From contig SKCR01025322.1 in assembly GCA_019454045.1 (NCBI GenBank), positions 62,001-126,000 on the forward strand: a stretch of DNA of 64,000 nucleotides, written 5' to 3'. Of the stretch, positions 1-11,789 are shown one piece after another. This DNA comes from Zanthoxylum bungeanum. Taxonomy: Eukaryota; Streptophyta; Magnoliopsida; Sapindales; Rutaceae. Position numbers and translations under genes: made by a program. The number at the start of each line of letters is the position of its first letter. Position 1 is the stretch's first letter. Under the pieces are notes generated by a model, which saw only the letters and a program-made list of their open reading frames with translations, searched no databases and had not been told where the DNA came from.

Positions 1-1236
1 CACCCTCGCCAGAGGCGGGACATAACCGGTAGGAGACAGGAATATCTCATCTCCCTCAGCCTCAAAGCAAATGAAAAATAGACATGACACATCCTAAAAT
101 GGATAATCTGGATTACAGTCCAGCACCAAAAAGACCTGTACACATTTCAAATATGCAAATAGGACCTTCGGTCTAAACTCAAAATAATTCTAATCACATC
201 TCCAATCTTCAAGGCTTCGTGCCCAAATCAAAGCATACAATCTAATACTTATAATTACATAATTTGTCTTTTACTAACTGACCATACGAAAATAATACCT
301 AAAGACTTATTGGTGGTTACACATATGTGAAATTATCCTAATTAGCAAGTATTTTTATACTATGTTGGTCATATATCATAACCATATCAAACCTACATAT
401 GTCTTTACAAACTTAAGAACATCTCTTATATTAACTTTTAAGTCTATCACTTAATAATTCTATACGTCTGATTTTAAAATCCTTAAATATATATTCGCTC
501 ACATTTGCAACCCTCCCATTACTAAAGCTTACATACATACAGGTCCAAACACACTAATCATAAATATTCAAATATCTTACAAATACTCATTCTTGCTGTT
601 TCAGAAAAACTTAACTTTTATTAATCCTCAGATCTTTCACTTACCAATCACATATACCTGAACACGCTTCCATATTAACACATTCATATACATATCCAAA
701 CAGATAGAATGTTGTATAATCGACGATCGCAATATATCTGTCCCTCGAAATGCTCAAGTGCACAATACTAAACCATAACCTATATATATATTGACTTATG
801 CACTTCAATTCTTCAATCAATGCCATACACCTATACACACAACGAACACAAACTCTTGCACAAGCATATTACATATGTCATCAAGTTCAGAATGAGACAA
901 ACAATCACAATCAATCCATTCATTTCCTCTTCAGAAACGTGGGTTCTACACCCATATTCATATACATCATCAAACGGAGAACATAAAGTATTCTCTTTAA
1001 ATTCATTTTGAAAACTTATTATAAAATTCTTTTTGTTGTAAACAAGTAATTTCCGAAAACCATATTTCTGGTACAATTCTTATCAAGTGTCTAGGACTAA
1101 CTCAACTGGACAAAACATAACAATCATCCAATATTTAGATCGTGCGCACAGACCTGATAATGAACGAATCAAGCTCATGCCGATAGATGGTAGCAGGTCG
1201 ATCCATTTCAGTTAGACAGAATCCTAAACAAGCGCC
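1..1236 (-). mobile_element. Long-LTR element, copy A, left part (before nested insertion)
   Basis: No gene. Bases 1-270 match 7120-7375 and bases 1138-1236 match 7625-7695 in direct orientation, so this is a second copy of the repeat at 7112-8915. Copy A is cut at 1236 by the solo LTR and resumes at 3961. By comparison with copy B, whose end abuts a primer binding site at 7096-7107, this should be the 3' LTR of a minus-strand element, and the LTR would begin just left of the window. The open frames here are short and lack recognisable domains. Assignment to a chromovirus-like (Tekay/Del) family is a guess from layout only. Confidence 0.6.
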
Positions 1237-1810
1237 TGTAGGCACTGTATTTTTGCATGTAAGTCCCTATGATGAGTCTCACTTAGAGGCACTACCTTAA
1301 GTCGCGGAAGTCGTGGGAAACGGACGTCGGAAGGGAAAAGTCAGAAATTGGCATTTTTGTTGGATTTAGTTCGCTTGTTTATGCTTCGGGTTTGCTTGTT
1401 GGACTTCCATTTTAAAACACACCCTTGGCCTAAACCCCCACAAACCACACACCAAGCCCACACATCACTAAGACACACACCAAGCCCATCTCACCCAAGC
1501 CCAATCCAAGAAATAATTAAAACATATTTAAAACACAAATTAAAACCAATTAAATTGAAATGAAATTAAATTAAATTAAATTAAATCCAATTAAATTAAA
1601 TTCCTAATTTAAGCAAATCTCTTCCTAATTTAAATATATTCCCCCACCAAAATACAATTATCCTTTCCTTTTTTAACTAATTAAATCCATCCCTAATTTG
1701 CTTGATTTGTTTCCAAACATAGAAAAATCCCATGCACAAAGAAAACCCTAATAGCCTCACAATCCCCTCTCTTTCTTCTCTCACTCTCACGCACGGCTTC
1801 CCTTTCTCTC

Positions 1811-1837
1811 TCTATATAAACAACAACAAACCCTAAA
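1811..1837 (+). promoter_or_regulatory. TATA box followed by a telo-box
   Basis: CTATATAAA at 1812-1820 is preceded by a pyrimidine-rich CT stretch and followed by AAACCCTAAA at 1828-1837. Telo-boxes near the transcription start are typical of plant ribosomal-protein genes (known for the family), and the RPL12 start codon lies about 380 bp downstream. It may be the captured RPL12 promoter or the promoter of the LTR itself; the sequence alone does not decide. Confidence 0.45.
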
Positions 1838-2218
1838 CACGATTTGGCTCATTCTCCCAACTTCACTCACGGCACAATAATGACAAAGCCAATAAACCCT
1901 AAAAAACGCATCCAGCCCCTGACTCCTTTCTCCCTCTCTCGAAAAAACTGCAACAAAGCCTGCCCTTCACAAATCAACAAAATGGAGCCACGGCTTCACA
2001 AGACACAGCTCCCTCTCATGAACAGAATACCCTAATAACTTGATTTTCTCTCTCTCGCCACTCTCTCATTCCTCTCTCTTTCTCCCACAAAAGACTCATT
2101 CACTCACAACCTTAAAACAACAACACAGAACCGAATCAAGAAAAATGAAAAGAACCCTAGACAACCCAATCACAATTGGCTCTCTCTCACACAAACCTTC
2201 ACCCAAAGAAGACTAGAA

Positions 2219-2685
2219 ATGCCGCCCAAATTCAACCCGTCTCAGGTGGCAGATGTGTACGTTCGGATCACGGGTGACGAAGTCAGAGCCGTCAGTTTAC
2301 TGGCTCCAAAAATAGCTCCACTTGATCTCTCTCCAAAGAAAATCGGAGAAGACATCGCCAAAGAAACCACAAAAGACTGGAAGGCCTCCGCATTACCATC
2401 AGGACGACCGTACAGGACCGTCAGGCCAAAGTCTCCGTGGTCCCGTCGGCGGCGGCGCTCGTGATCAAAGTTCTCAAGGAGCCTGAAAGAGACAGGAAGA
2501 AGACAAAGAATATCAAGCATAATGGGAACATTACTCTGGATGACGTCGTTGAGATTGCTAAAGTTATGAGGTCGAGGTCCATGGATAAGGATCTGAGTGG
2601 AACCGTGAAGGATATTCTAGGCACGTGCGTGTCTGTTGGGTGTACGGTAGATGGAAAGGACCCCAAGGATTTGCAGCAAAAGTAA
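2219..2685 (+). pseudogene. RPL12: 60S ribosomal protein L12 (uL11) pseudogene
   Basis: The gene would encode a large-subunit cytosolic ribosomal protein of the L11 family, which binds the GTPase-centre rRNA. The ATG at 2219 opens MPPKFNPSQ and the frame carries the [13 protein letters not shown] signature. Around 2381-2384 a base is missing in the run reading AAGGCC (family form would have one more G), which shifts the frame. The continuation is read in the frame starting near 2437 ([10 protein letters not shown], then [20 protein letters not shown]). It then meets TAA at 2683-2685, some 10-15 residues short of the usual acidic C-terminus. No introns are present, as in known plant RPL12 genes, so retrocopy versus DNA capture is unresolved. 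It lies wholly inside the LTR-like element 1237-3955. It is almost surely non-functional. Confidence 0.9.
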
Positions 2686-3225
2686 GTTGTCAGTAGGTAC
2701 AATTATTGCTATTGTTGTTGTTCTTGTGAGTTTTGTCGTGGTTGTGTTTTTCATTACGTACTAGTTTATTGTTATGAGATGGCATGGGAAGTTTGGTAGG
2801 GCAAAGAATCCAAAAGTTGGGAATGAAATGGTTAAAAACGGAGTGATTGGCGGTAATGGCACCGATGTGTATAATGGGGTTCTTAGTGAGTTGTATAGCC
2901 AAAGCAGTGAAGAAAACACCACCCTGAACCAGCCCCAAAAACAGTCCCTATAATCAAACAAAACAGTGAACAAAACTGTCCCCAAAACAGTCCCTTAGAA
3001 TAACCCAGACCGAGACCAAAACAGTAGCCAAAACAGCGAGCGGAAACAGTGAGTGAAAACAGAGAAAACAGCAATCGGAAATAGCGAGTGAAAATAGCAA
3101 ACTAGTGAAAACAGTGGAAATGCTAACCCTTCTGGTGATGTCTCAACGCACTCCCGAGAAGCGACTTAAAAGGTAAGACCTTAGGGCACCCTTCATTATA
3201 TTTTATTTTATCGTCCTGGAAACGA
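2686..3225. repeat. Non-coding LTR interior with AAACAG-rich low-complexity tract
   Basis: After the RPL12 stop there is no recognisable coding sequence. From about 2904 to 3118 the words AAACAG, AACAGTG and AATAGCGAGTG recur at irregular 8-20 bp spacing, a degenerate short-period repeat. Confidence 0.5.
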
Positions 3226-3264
3226 CATGCTTGGTTGGATGTGGAATACATCCAACCGGGCATG
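3226..3264. other. 17-bp imperfect inverted repeat (hairpin)
   Basis: The left arm at 3226-3242 (CATGCTTGGTTGGATGT) pairs with 3248-3264 with two mismatches around a 5-base loop (GGAAT). It lies in the solo LTR, upstream of its conserved 3' end, and could mark an RNA structure or termination/polyadenylation region. Function is unknown. Confidence 0.6.
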
Positions 3265-3955
3265 CGAATTCTTACATTGAAAACGACCAAATTCTTTGGT
3301 CACATATTTATTATTCCGCATTTACTTCGTATTATTAGTCTTTTATTATTTCCTATTTAATTTATGTTTATTGTTGTTTTATTGTTCCGTATTTATTTTG
3401 TATTATTTATCTTTCTTCATTGTTTCGCATATTTGTCTCTTCGGTTATTTATGGTCATATGCATTATCATGTTTCATGTATGTCAATATTGGGTCAGTAA
3501 TTGAGTGTTGCCTCTCGTGGTATATCGGATGGAAACCCAGACGTAAATTCTGTACTTGGGTTACAACTCCACGTACCGCTAGGGGAAACACTCATGCATG
3601 TGTTTATGTCATTATAGATGCCGTTTATGGAATTATGCATTCGCCAACATTTTTTATTTACGATTATGGGTGTGCAAACTTGTGTGTTGATTACATTATC
3701 TTGCATGTGTTGCATGAGACTTGGTTATATTATCGCACAAATCATTTCATTACAAGTGGCATAAGTAAGGGACCATTCCGAACCCAACGGTTTGAGGTCT
3801 TCCCTTGCGAGGGGTGAGTGCGGCCTTAAATCATTTTCCCGGTTCACACCGGGTGGCGACTCCATTATTCTCTGGTTTAGTTCCTCTATGGGCTATTCCG
3901 TACTCCCGACTAGGCCGCGAGCCTGGAACATCGTCACCGATTTCTGTATCCTACA
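3265..3955 (+). other. 3' portion of the solo LTR, no gene
   Basis: A T-rich stretch leads into a segment with landmarks shared with the LTR at 53727-54277 (GAACCCAACGGTTT, CTTGCGAGGGGTG, GGGTGGCGACTCC). The long open frame at 3296-3817 starts at a non-ATG codon and has a low-complexity, T-driven hydrophobic composition, so I do not consider it a gene. Confidence 0.55.
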
Positions 3956-3960
3956 GCGCC

Positions 3961-6900
3961 ACATCGGATTCCAAAATCATAAAACAATAAAAACATTGAT
4001 CAAGCGCCATGGCGGAAATGATCATATCATAGCATAAATGAAATCATATGTATCTTATTTTAAAACGTAATTCTTCTGAAATCAATCTTTCCCAAAAACA
4101 CAAGTATCTCTTAATCAAAGATAAATCTTTTGAGAACGTGAGCGAATATTGAATGTATATCATTTAAAATAATTTTCTTGTAAATAAACTTTTTAAAACA
4201 ATTATCAAGCATCCACCGTCCAAGTCTAGCGCACTGACCGGGCTGTGTATGAACAAGATCATATCAACGTAGTAGTTGGCCAGCCATTTTCCGATGGTCA
4301 GAACCCTATAATAAGCGTCTTTGTGAAAACAAAAGTCAAGCATTAGAACAGAAACATATCATCAAACGCCTCGACGGAAACATATCGATAAATAATAAAA
4401 TGTGAAAATATAAATCAAGCGTCGAGGTAAAAATATTTCATTAACAATCGTCTCGGTGGAAACATTATGGTAGTTCATAAACATTAAAACATATAATAAG
4501 CGCCGAGACGGAAACATATTCTTTATCATTTATGGTCAAAACAAAACTATCTGAAATCTTCCTTTTTATCAAAAAAGCTTTCATATCATAACAATCAAAT
4601 ATCGAACTTTCAAAACATAAATCAAAGTATTAGAGAACATATATGTTAGAAAACAAAAGCATTCATAAAAATAAATGACAGAAGTCTCCATTCACATTTA
4701 AAATACATCACAAAACACATATTTATCCATCATCATTCAGCAATAAGTCCACAGGTCGGGCACATCACAAGATACATTTCAAAGTTATCAAGCATTATCG
4801 AACGACTCGTACATCGAAACATATTGAAATCATATCACGTATACATTAACAACATACTTTTAACTTGGTATATATATACATATACATATCAATAACGTGA
4901 TTATGTGCCATTGAACCAAACCACCCATACCCATGGCTTTAGCCAACCTAAACCTGGGTGGTTTAGTCAACATAAGCCATACATATTTCTATATAGCTAC
5001 ATATACATTTACATATAAACACATATATCTCCTATTAAACAATCATGCAACCAATTAACTATACTTCAAACATTCATCGCATGGCAGACTTACCTAGTTT
5101 CCCCTACACTCTTGATCATCAAATCTGTCAAAACAAATTGCAAGACGTGTTAGGATCGCAGTTTTGCAAAATTCCCAACTTACTATAAAAAACTCATGGA
5201 CCTTCCCGAAACAATCAAAATAAGTTTGTTTTCAACGATTTAAGTTTTGTTACTCATAATACATCTAACATAACATATCCATAGCATTAGATTCTGTTTT
5301 GGCTAAAATTCAGAAAAACCTTCCGAAAAGTCGAAAAACATTACGAACGAATCTGAAACTTTTCGGATCCTTCCCGTTCCACCCAAAACATATCTATTAC
5401 TCTAATTACATCATTATACACTGATCTATATCAATTAAGAAACTCAAATATACAAATTATGTATTTTCAGAAAATCTTCCGCAAAAGCTTCCGATAACGC
5501 TACAGAAGGATCCTGAAATCTCTGAAACCATCTACACATTATCATATCATCATAATTAACTAATATCTATCATTTCTTTCATCAAAGTACAAACACATGT
5601 GAAATCTGATTTTACTAGAAACTCGCCAATTCTAGTGAATCAATCCAATTTATTCTGATTTAACCCGGCTTCTACCAACAGTATAATTTTGATACATTTT
5701 ATCTTATCTAATTCAAGTCAATATATTAGTCTACAACACTACTGGAAGCATCCAAATACAATGCGAGAAATTTGAAAATATCAAAATTTTACCATGAGGC
5801 CTTACCGAGATTCCGAGGGCATATACGGACTCACAATGCTCCCACAAACGTGTATGAATTAATAGAATTCGAATCAAAATTACTATTTAAATGGATGTTA
5901 CTATTCATTACCCATTTTATCACTGATTTTCATGCAATCGAGTATGGATCAGAGAAATCGACACTACCATCTTGTAGTACTCTATGAGGACTTCAATTCG
6001 TTGGGTGGCTCGACTCGTGAAATGAAGAGACGAACCAGGATAAAAAGGTGAGAAACTCAAGTTCTCTGTTGTTTTCTGTCGATCTCTGATGATTCTTGGG
6101 CTGCCGTCAGCCACCGTTGGGTAGGGGGTGGCTCGACGACCCCCCCTCCCCGTGCTAGCACGTTGGCCGGCAATGGCCGGCTGGCCACGACAAAGTCTCT
6201 ACTCTAAGACGTCGTGAGAGGAGGGTGAAGGGTCAGATGAGTAGTTGGGTTAAGTTTTCCATCTCTCGTAATTTCAAAAAAAATTAGGGTATTTATAACA
6301 AACTTTATGAAATTTACAAAATAACCTCGTAAAACTGCAAACAGGTCTCTATCATTGGGCTATTTCTAAAATTATATTTTTGAGGCCCTTCTGGTGTAAA
6401 TTTCAAAAGGTATTCAACACGAAAGTTGTTCATCTAGGAAAAATAATTCCAACGGTTTAAGAATCACCTCAATCAGAGTTCATTTGTAATTTTTATAGGA
6501 GAAATAATTAACATTCTTCATGTATTCACGATTTCCAATGCATTTCATTTTAAAACACTCTATCACATTTTTCAATATTTAAACCCTTATTATCCAACAT
6601 GGTCTCATTTTGGGACTGAAACTATGATTAAGGAACCTTTAAGAACTGTTCCAAAAATTCAGGATATTTTATCCCATTCTTTTAAAATTTCATCATCAAA
6701 ATTTCCTCGTACTTATGGAATTTATCATATCTTTATCCAAAAGCTATCTTACTTTATACGTCATCCAAAATAATGCATTCCATGTTAATACAAACTGTAT
6801 CACATCGTACCAATTCAAGTCAACCCTAATAAATCTTATAAATCAATCAATTCATATCAAATCAAAATAATACATTATCAAAATAAAATTAGAACCCGTA

Positions 6901-7095
6901 CACCATGTCACACCAAACCATACACATCAGAGGAATATAATCCATATCAAATCAAAATCATAGGACATCGTATCATATACCCAAAACGATCAAATCAGGC
7001 TACAAACATAAGACCTATATAGTCTATTCATAACATAAAATTTACTTAGACGATCAGATATCATATAGCTGCAATCATCGATATCTAAACCTTTT
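3961..7095 (-). mobile_element. Long-LTR element, copy A, right part and short internal region
   Basis: 3961-5150 aligns directly with 7700-8915; shared landmarks include AAGATAAATCTTTTGAGAA and GCAACCAATTAACTATACTT. Beyond 5150 copy B is truncated, so nothing is available for comparison. Read on the minus strand, a TATA-like GTTATAAATACCC sits at 6287-6299, with GC-richer leader-like sequence at 5940-6250 downstream of it. This fits U3 above 6300 and R/U5 below. No coding sequence is seen. The gap between this LTR and the primer site at 7096 is well under 1 kb, so the element lacks an internal coding domain, either as a LARD/TRIM-type derivative or by deletion. I could not locate the exact LTR end or the polypurine tract. 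Confidence 0.5.
6287..6299 (-). promoter_or_regulatory. Putative LTR TATA box (minus strand)
   Basis: The reverse complement reads GTTATAAATACCC. It is placed where a minus-strand LTR promoter would be expected, upstream of leader-like sequence. Confidence 0.35.
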
Positions 7096-7107
7096 TCTCT
7101 GATACCA
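7096..7107 (-). other. Primer binding site, initiator-Met type
   Basis: The minus strand reads TGGTATCAGAGA, matching the common plant retrotransposon site TGGTATCAGAGC at 11 of 12 bases. It is 4 bp from an LTR terminus (TGTAAC on the plus strand at 7112). This fixes the element's orientation as minus and makes 7112 onward its 5' LTR. Confidence 0.7.
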
Positions 7108-7111
7108 CTTT

Positions 7112-8915
7112 TGTAACTCTCTGCTAGAGGTATAACGTTACCGGTAGGACATAGAAATATTCCGTCTCTTTGAGTTTAAAAAACAGAAACATACATGATG
7201 CGCGCTAAAAATGGACAATCTGGATCACAGTCCAGCACTAAAAAGATATGTACATATATTAAATATGAAAATATGACCTCTGGTCCTAACTCAAAACAAT
7301 TATAATCACATCTAAAGTCTTCAGGGCTCTGTGTCTAAATCAAAGCATACAATCCAATATTTATAATTACATACACATATTAGTGTGCTTCGATTAATAT
7401 AAACATATACAAATGTAATATGATTTCTAAAATATATGACCCTTCCCAAGAATCTATATTGGGTGACTGCAACTTGAGTAATCCATCGACTTGAGCAAGA
7501 TATCCAAACTTGAATTGCCGACCGATCTGGTTGCCAACCTGCAAAACTAGCAAAATATAATGGTGTGAGTTATGAAACTCAGTAAGTAACCATGCATAAC
7601 AAAAGCATACACGTCAAACATGTTATAATGAATGAATCAAGCTCATGTCGACAGAGGATAGCGAGTCAATCACCTGTAGTTGGACAAAACCCTAAAAAAA
7701 CGCCACGACGAATTCAAAAACCACAAACCATAAAAATATGGATCAAGCATCGTGGCAGAAACGTATCATATCATTGCATAAATGAAATCAGATATATCAT
7801 ATTTTAAAACGTAATTCTTCTTAAAAAAATTTCCCCCAAAACACAAGTATGTCTTAATCAAAGATAAATCTTTTGAGAAACAAGAGCGAATATCGAATGT
7901 ATATCATTTAAATTAAATCTATTGTAAACAAACTTTTCAAAACACTTATTAAGTGTCCACTGTCCGAGTCGCGCTTACTGATCATGTAGTGTACGAATAG
8001 GACCATGTCGACAAAGTAGTGGCCGACCATTATCCGATGGTCAGGACCCCATAACAATCACCCCGGTGGAAACATAATCATAAGTCATAAATTATGAAAA
8101 CAAGAGTCAAGCGCCGAGATGGAAACATATCGATAAATCATAAAATGTGAAAACATAGATCAAATGTTTACAAGCTTCTCGGCGAAAACATCATGATAGT
8201 TCATAAACATTAAAACATATAACAAGTTCCGAGAGGAAATATATTTTTTATCATTTATGATCAAACCTAAACTATCTGAAATCATCTTTTTGTTTTAAAA
8301 AAAAATCAAAAATACTTCCATATCATAACGATCAAATATCAAAATTTCAAAACAAAAATCAAAGTATCAGAGAACGAAGATGTCAGATAACAAAAACATT
8401 CATAAAAATAAAAGATAGAAGTATTCATTCATAATTTTGATACATCACAAAACACACATTTATTCATCATCATTCAACAAGAAGCCCAGAGATTGGGAAC
8501 ATCACACGATGCGTTTTAAAATTATCAATCATTATCGAACGACTCATACATCGGAACACATTGAAATCATATCACATACATATTAATGACACTCTTTTAA
8601 TTTAGTTTGTGTGTGTGTCTATATATATTTATATATATACACACACGATTATGTGTCGTTGAACCAAATCACATACGATTATGCGCCGTTGAATCAAACC
8701 ACCCATAAGCGTGACTTTAGCGAACCCAAAACTGTGGTGGTTTATTCAATTAAACCATACATACATATATATATATATATATTATATATATATATATATC
8801 ATATGAAACAATAATGCAACCAATTAACTATACTTCAAACATTCATCACGTGGCAGATTTACCAGGATCTGGTACACTCTTGATCCTAGTCAAATATGTC
8901 AAAATAAATTGCCAG
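7112..8915 (-). mobile_element. Long-LTR element, copy B (5' LTR, truncated)
   Basis: Direct-repeat partner of copy A, starting TGTAAC next to the primer site. It lacks the 2.7-kb insertion seen in A: the sequence around 7690-7700 runs straight through the corresponding site. Homology with A ends near 8915, where sequence related to the TGTAGACAC LTR family begins. A TA-rich microsatellite lies at about 8760-8802. There is no coding capacity. Confidence 0.65.
8760..8802. repeat. (TA)n microsatellite
   Basis: A run of alternating A and T with one interruption (ATTATA), inside LTR copy B. Confidence 0.9.
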
Positions 8916-9110
8916 ATGAGGCTTAAAATTTTAAAACAGAGATTAATCAGGCGAACCCGAGGCCAATTAGCGAGTTAAATTTGGTGATGTATTTATTTTT
9001 TTAATTTTTTCCTTCCGACGTCCGTTTCCCGCGACTTCCACAACTTATCGGGTAGTGCCTCCATATGAGGCTCGTCTTTGGGCTTTTATGCAAAAATGCA
9101 AGTGTCTACA
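8916..9110 (-). mobile_element. Truncated LTR, same family as the RPL12-bearing solo LTR
   Basis: On the minus strand the sequence from 9110 begins TGTAGACACTTGCATTTTTGC. It continues with GAGGCACTACCC and GGAAACGGACGTCGGAAGG, matching 1237-1337 in inverted orientation. The match fades leftward within about 110 bp and the remaining ~90 bp are unassigned. Confidence 0.6.
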
Positions 9111-9771
9111 CTCCTCCATCCAAATATAATTATTTAGATAATTTTCTACAATCTCTCACAATTCTCTAAGTATTCATGCAGACACTTGAGAGAGTTTCCG
9201 TGAACTAAAGCTACATCGAAATAGGTAGCTTTCGCCTTGAACCTTTCCTAGTGAATGACAATCGGATTTACTTGGCAAACCAGTGACCCATAGTCTTGAA
9301 CTGTTCTTCCGTTGGTGTAAACCAAGACAATCGCCAACATACAGCTTTACTTCGACCATTTTCCATTCTACAGTTGTGTTCATTTCGCCCCTGAACAACG
9401 ATCATGGATTCATCAAGTACTTTAGGGTAACCCACCTTTAAAAGTTCCCATGGAAGCGGCCTCACTTCTTACTTGAAATAGGTGATCTACTATGAAGAGG
9501 TAATCTGTCTTTACCCCCATTAGGACTCATCTCCTAATATAGTTATCATTAAAAGCCTTAGCTTATCCTAACCATGATAGACAACACTCAGCGTCATTAT
9601 CGGAATGGGAAAGAGTACAAAACTCTTCAGTGATTGTTTTGAATTGCACAAAGTTTCTGTTGTCCCTTTTGAACATAGATCTTGGGATCTCCAGTCAGCT
9701 AGGTTGGGTTTCTATAGTGACAATTCTTAATTTATAGGCTTCAAGCCCATTCCCCTCGATGACTTCTCAAC
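9111..9771 (-). other. Non-coding 3' region of the copia element
   Basis: This lies downstream of the RNase H stop on the minus strand. Short frames such as 9268-9465 show no domain. It resembles the untranslated tail of copia elements, but no LTR copy was matched to the 13.6-15.2 kb side. Confidence 0.4.
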
Positions 9772-10686
9772 CTACTCTCTAGGTAAACCTTTAGTTAGTG
9801 GATCCGCTAGGATTTCCTTCGACTTAACATAATTGATCGATATTATGCCACTTGAGAGTAGTTGACTTATGGTATTATGTCTCTGATGTATGTGTCGAGA
9901 CTTACCATTGTACATTGTATTTTGGGCTTTCCCAATAGCCGATTGGCTGTCACAATGTATGCCTATTGCGGGCACCGGTTTGGGCCAACTAGGAATATCC
10001 TCCAGGAAATTTCGAAGCCATTCTGCTTCTTCCGCTGTTTTTTCTAACGCTATGAACTCTGATTCCATAGTAGACCGGGCAATACATGTTTGCCTCGAGG
10101 ATTTCCATGACACGGCCGCACTACCAAGTGTGAAAACAAATCCACTCTTAGATTTGGAATCCACTGTATCAGATATCCAGTTAGCATCGATGTATCCCTC
10201 TAGAACAGCAGGATATCTATCATAGTGTAGCCCATATTTTGAAGTTTCTCTCAGATACCTCAAAACTCTTACTATGGCTTTCCAGTGGTTATGTCCTGGA
10301 TTACTCGTATATCTGCTAAGCCTGTTTACAGCTTGAGCGATATCAGGTCGTGTGTAATTCGTGAGATACATAAGACTTCCGATGATTCTCGAATACTCTA
10401 ATTGCGATACGCTTGAACCAATATTCTTTGATAGATGAAGAGTTAGGTCCACAGGGGTTATAGCCACGTTTAGATCCCCTTTGTTATATTTCTCAAGTAT
10501 CTTCTCAATATAATAAGTCTGAGATAATATATAACCGTCTGATGTCCTAGAAATCTTAATTCCTATGATCACATCAGCTACTCCCAAATCTTTCTTATCA
10601 AATCTGCTGGATAACACGTTTTTGGTAGACTGAATCATTTCATGATTACTACCAATTATCAGCATATCGTCTACATAGAGACACAC
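9772..10686 (-). pseudogene. Copia RT C-terminal part and RNase H
   Basis: This is the longest open frame in the element (304 codons). Near its start is the RT catalytic motif YVDDM. It is followed by the copia connection segment ([23 protein letters not shown]) and an RNase H domain with the DANW, STMESEF and HCDSQSAI blocks. It ends with [13 protein letters not shown], the usual copia terminus. It overlaps the upstream RT frame (10671-11162) by 16 bases in a different frame, so one frameshift near 10680 splits RT just before the catalytic aspartates. Apart from that it is uninterrupted. Confidence 0.9.
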
Positions 10687-11162
10687 AATGACATATCCTT
10701 TTGAGTTGATTTGGTGTACACATACTTATCACACTCATTGGTTTTGAACCCATTTGACAACATCTCTTTGTCAAATTTCTCATGCCATTGTTTAGGTGCT
10801 TGTTTTAATCCGTACAAGGATTTTACAAGTTTGCACACCTTATGTTCTTGTCCAGGAACATTAAACCATTCTGGTTGTTCCATGTAAATCTCTTCTTCCA
10901 ATTCACCATTCAAGAATGTCGTCTTTACATCCATTTGATGTATTTCAAGACCAAATATAGCTGTTATGGCTATGAGCATTCTTATCGATGTGATACGAGA
11001 CACTGGTGAATAGGTGTCAAAGTAATCAAGGCCTTCTTGTTGTCTATAACCTTTTATGACAAGCCTCGCCTTGTACTTCTCTATTGATCCTACTGTTTTC
11101 ATCTTCCGTTTGAATATCCATTTGTAGCCCAGTGGCTTACAACCTGGAGGAACATCAACCAA
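10671..11162 (-). pseudogene. Copia reverse transcriptase, fingers/palm part
   Basis: Typical RVT_2 sequence: GYKWIFKRK, YKARLVIKGYRQQEG, then QMDVKTTFLNGELEEEIYM, which contains the first catalytic Asp, and SLYGLKQAPKQWHEKF. It is separated from the integrase frame by in-frame stops around 11162-11260 and from the YVDD-containing frame by a frameshift near 10680. Confidence 0.9.
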
Positions 11163-11261
11163 CTCTCAAGTATTGTTCTGTAGGATTGAATCAATCTCAC
11201 TGTTAATAGCCTCTTTCCACAAAGGTGCCTCCGGAGAAGACATAGCTTTTTTTTTATAGCT

Positions 11262-11777
11262 TTAAGGCTCATTTTCTAACAAGTATGTCAGAAAATCGGG
11301 ACCAAACGACTTAGACATTCTAGCTCTTTTGTTACGTCTAGGTTCGATTGTCTCAACGTTTGCGTGTTGATCTGAGTCTTGGTCAACCTGATCACTGTCC
11401 TTGACAGTATCAATTGTTCTTTTGAGAGACTCTGTGCTTTGTCTTTCCTTACAAGGAAACGTCTCTTCAAAAAATATCGCATTCCTTGACTCAATTATCA
11501 TATTCAGATTGATGTCAGGAATCTCAGACTTGTGTACCAAGAATCGATACGCACTACTGTTGTGAGCATATCCAATGAAAATGCAATCAACAGTTTTGGG
11601 TCCTATTATAACCTTCTTAGGTTTAGGAACCATTACTTTGGCAAGACACCCCCACACTTTTAAGTATTTGTATGAAGGTATATGACCCTTCCACAACTCA
11701 TATGGTGTCTTGTCCAATATTATGTTAGGAAGCTTGTTTAGAACGTAGTTCGCGGAAAGCAAGGCTTCCCCCCACAA
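11262..11777 (-). pseudogene. Copia integrase C-terminal region
   Basis: This frame carries the post-core integrase and linker blocks (ALLSANYVLNKLP, TPYELWKG, KVWGCLAKV, GPKTVDCIFIGYA) and the acidic hinge leading to RT. It starts after a frameshift that separates it from the catalytic core at 11824-12141. Confidence 0.85.
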
Positions 11778-11789
11778 GTTCTGGGTAAA

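Larger units (their letters stand above)
1237..3955 (+). mobile_element. Solo LTR of gypsy-like family carrying a captured RPL12 gene
   Basis: The segment starts TGTAGG, ends CCTACA, and is flanked by the 5-bp duplication GCGCC (1232-1236 and 3956-3960). Removing it rejoins copy A in register with copy B, which proves an insertion. No second LTR, primer site or polypurine tract is seen inside, so a solo LTR is the simplest reading. Its first ~100 bp match the minus-strand ends at 9110 and 54277, and its last ~180 bp (the AACCCAACGGTTT and GGGTGGCGACTCC landmarks near 3784 and 3849) correspond to the end of the 551-bp LTR at 53727-54277. It is about 2.2 kb longer than that relative; the extra middle includes the RPL12 pseudogene. 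Alternative: a non-autonomous element with no visible LTR pair. Confidence 0.8.

Noticed and set aside
3296..3817. 173-codon plus-strand open frame
   Set aside because: Starts at a non-ATG codon, is T-rich hydrophobic at the N-terminus, has no domain, and lies in LTR sequence homologous to a non-coding LTR elsewhere.
7096..7107. A tRNA-Met gene
   Set aside because: Only the 12-base complement of a tRNA 3' end is present beside an LTR terminus, with no cloverleaf.
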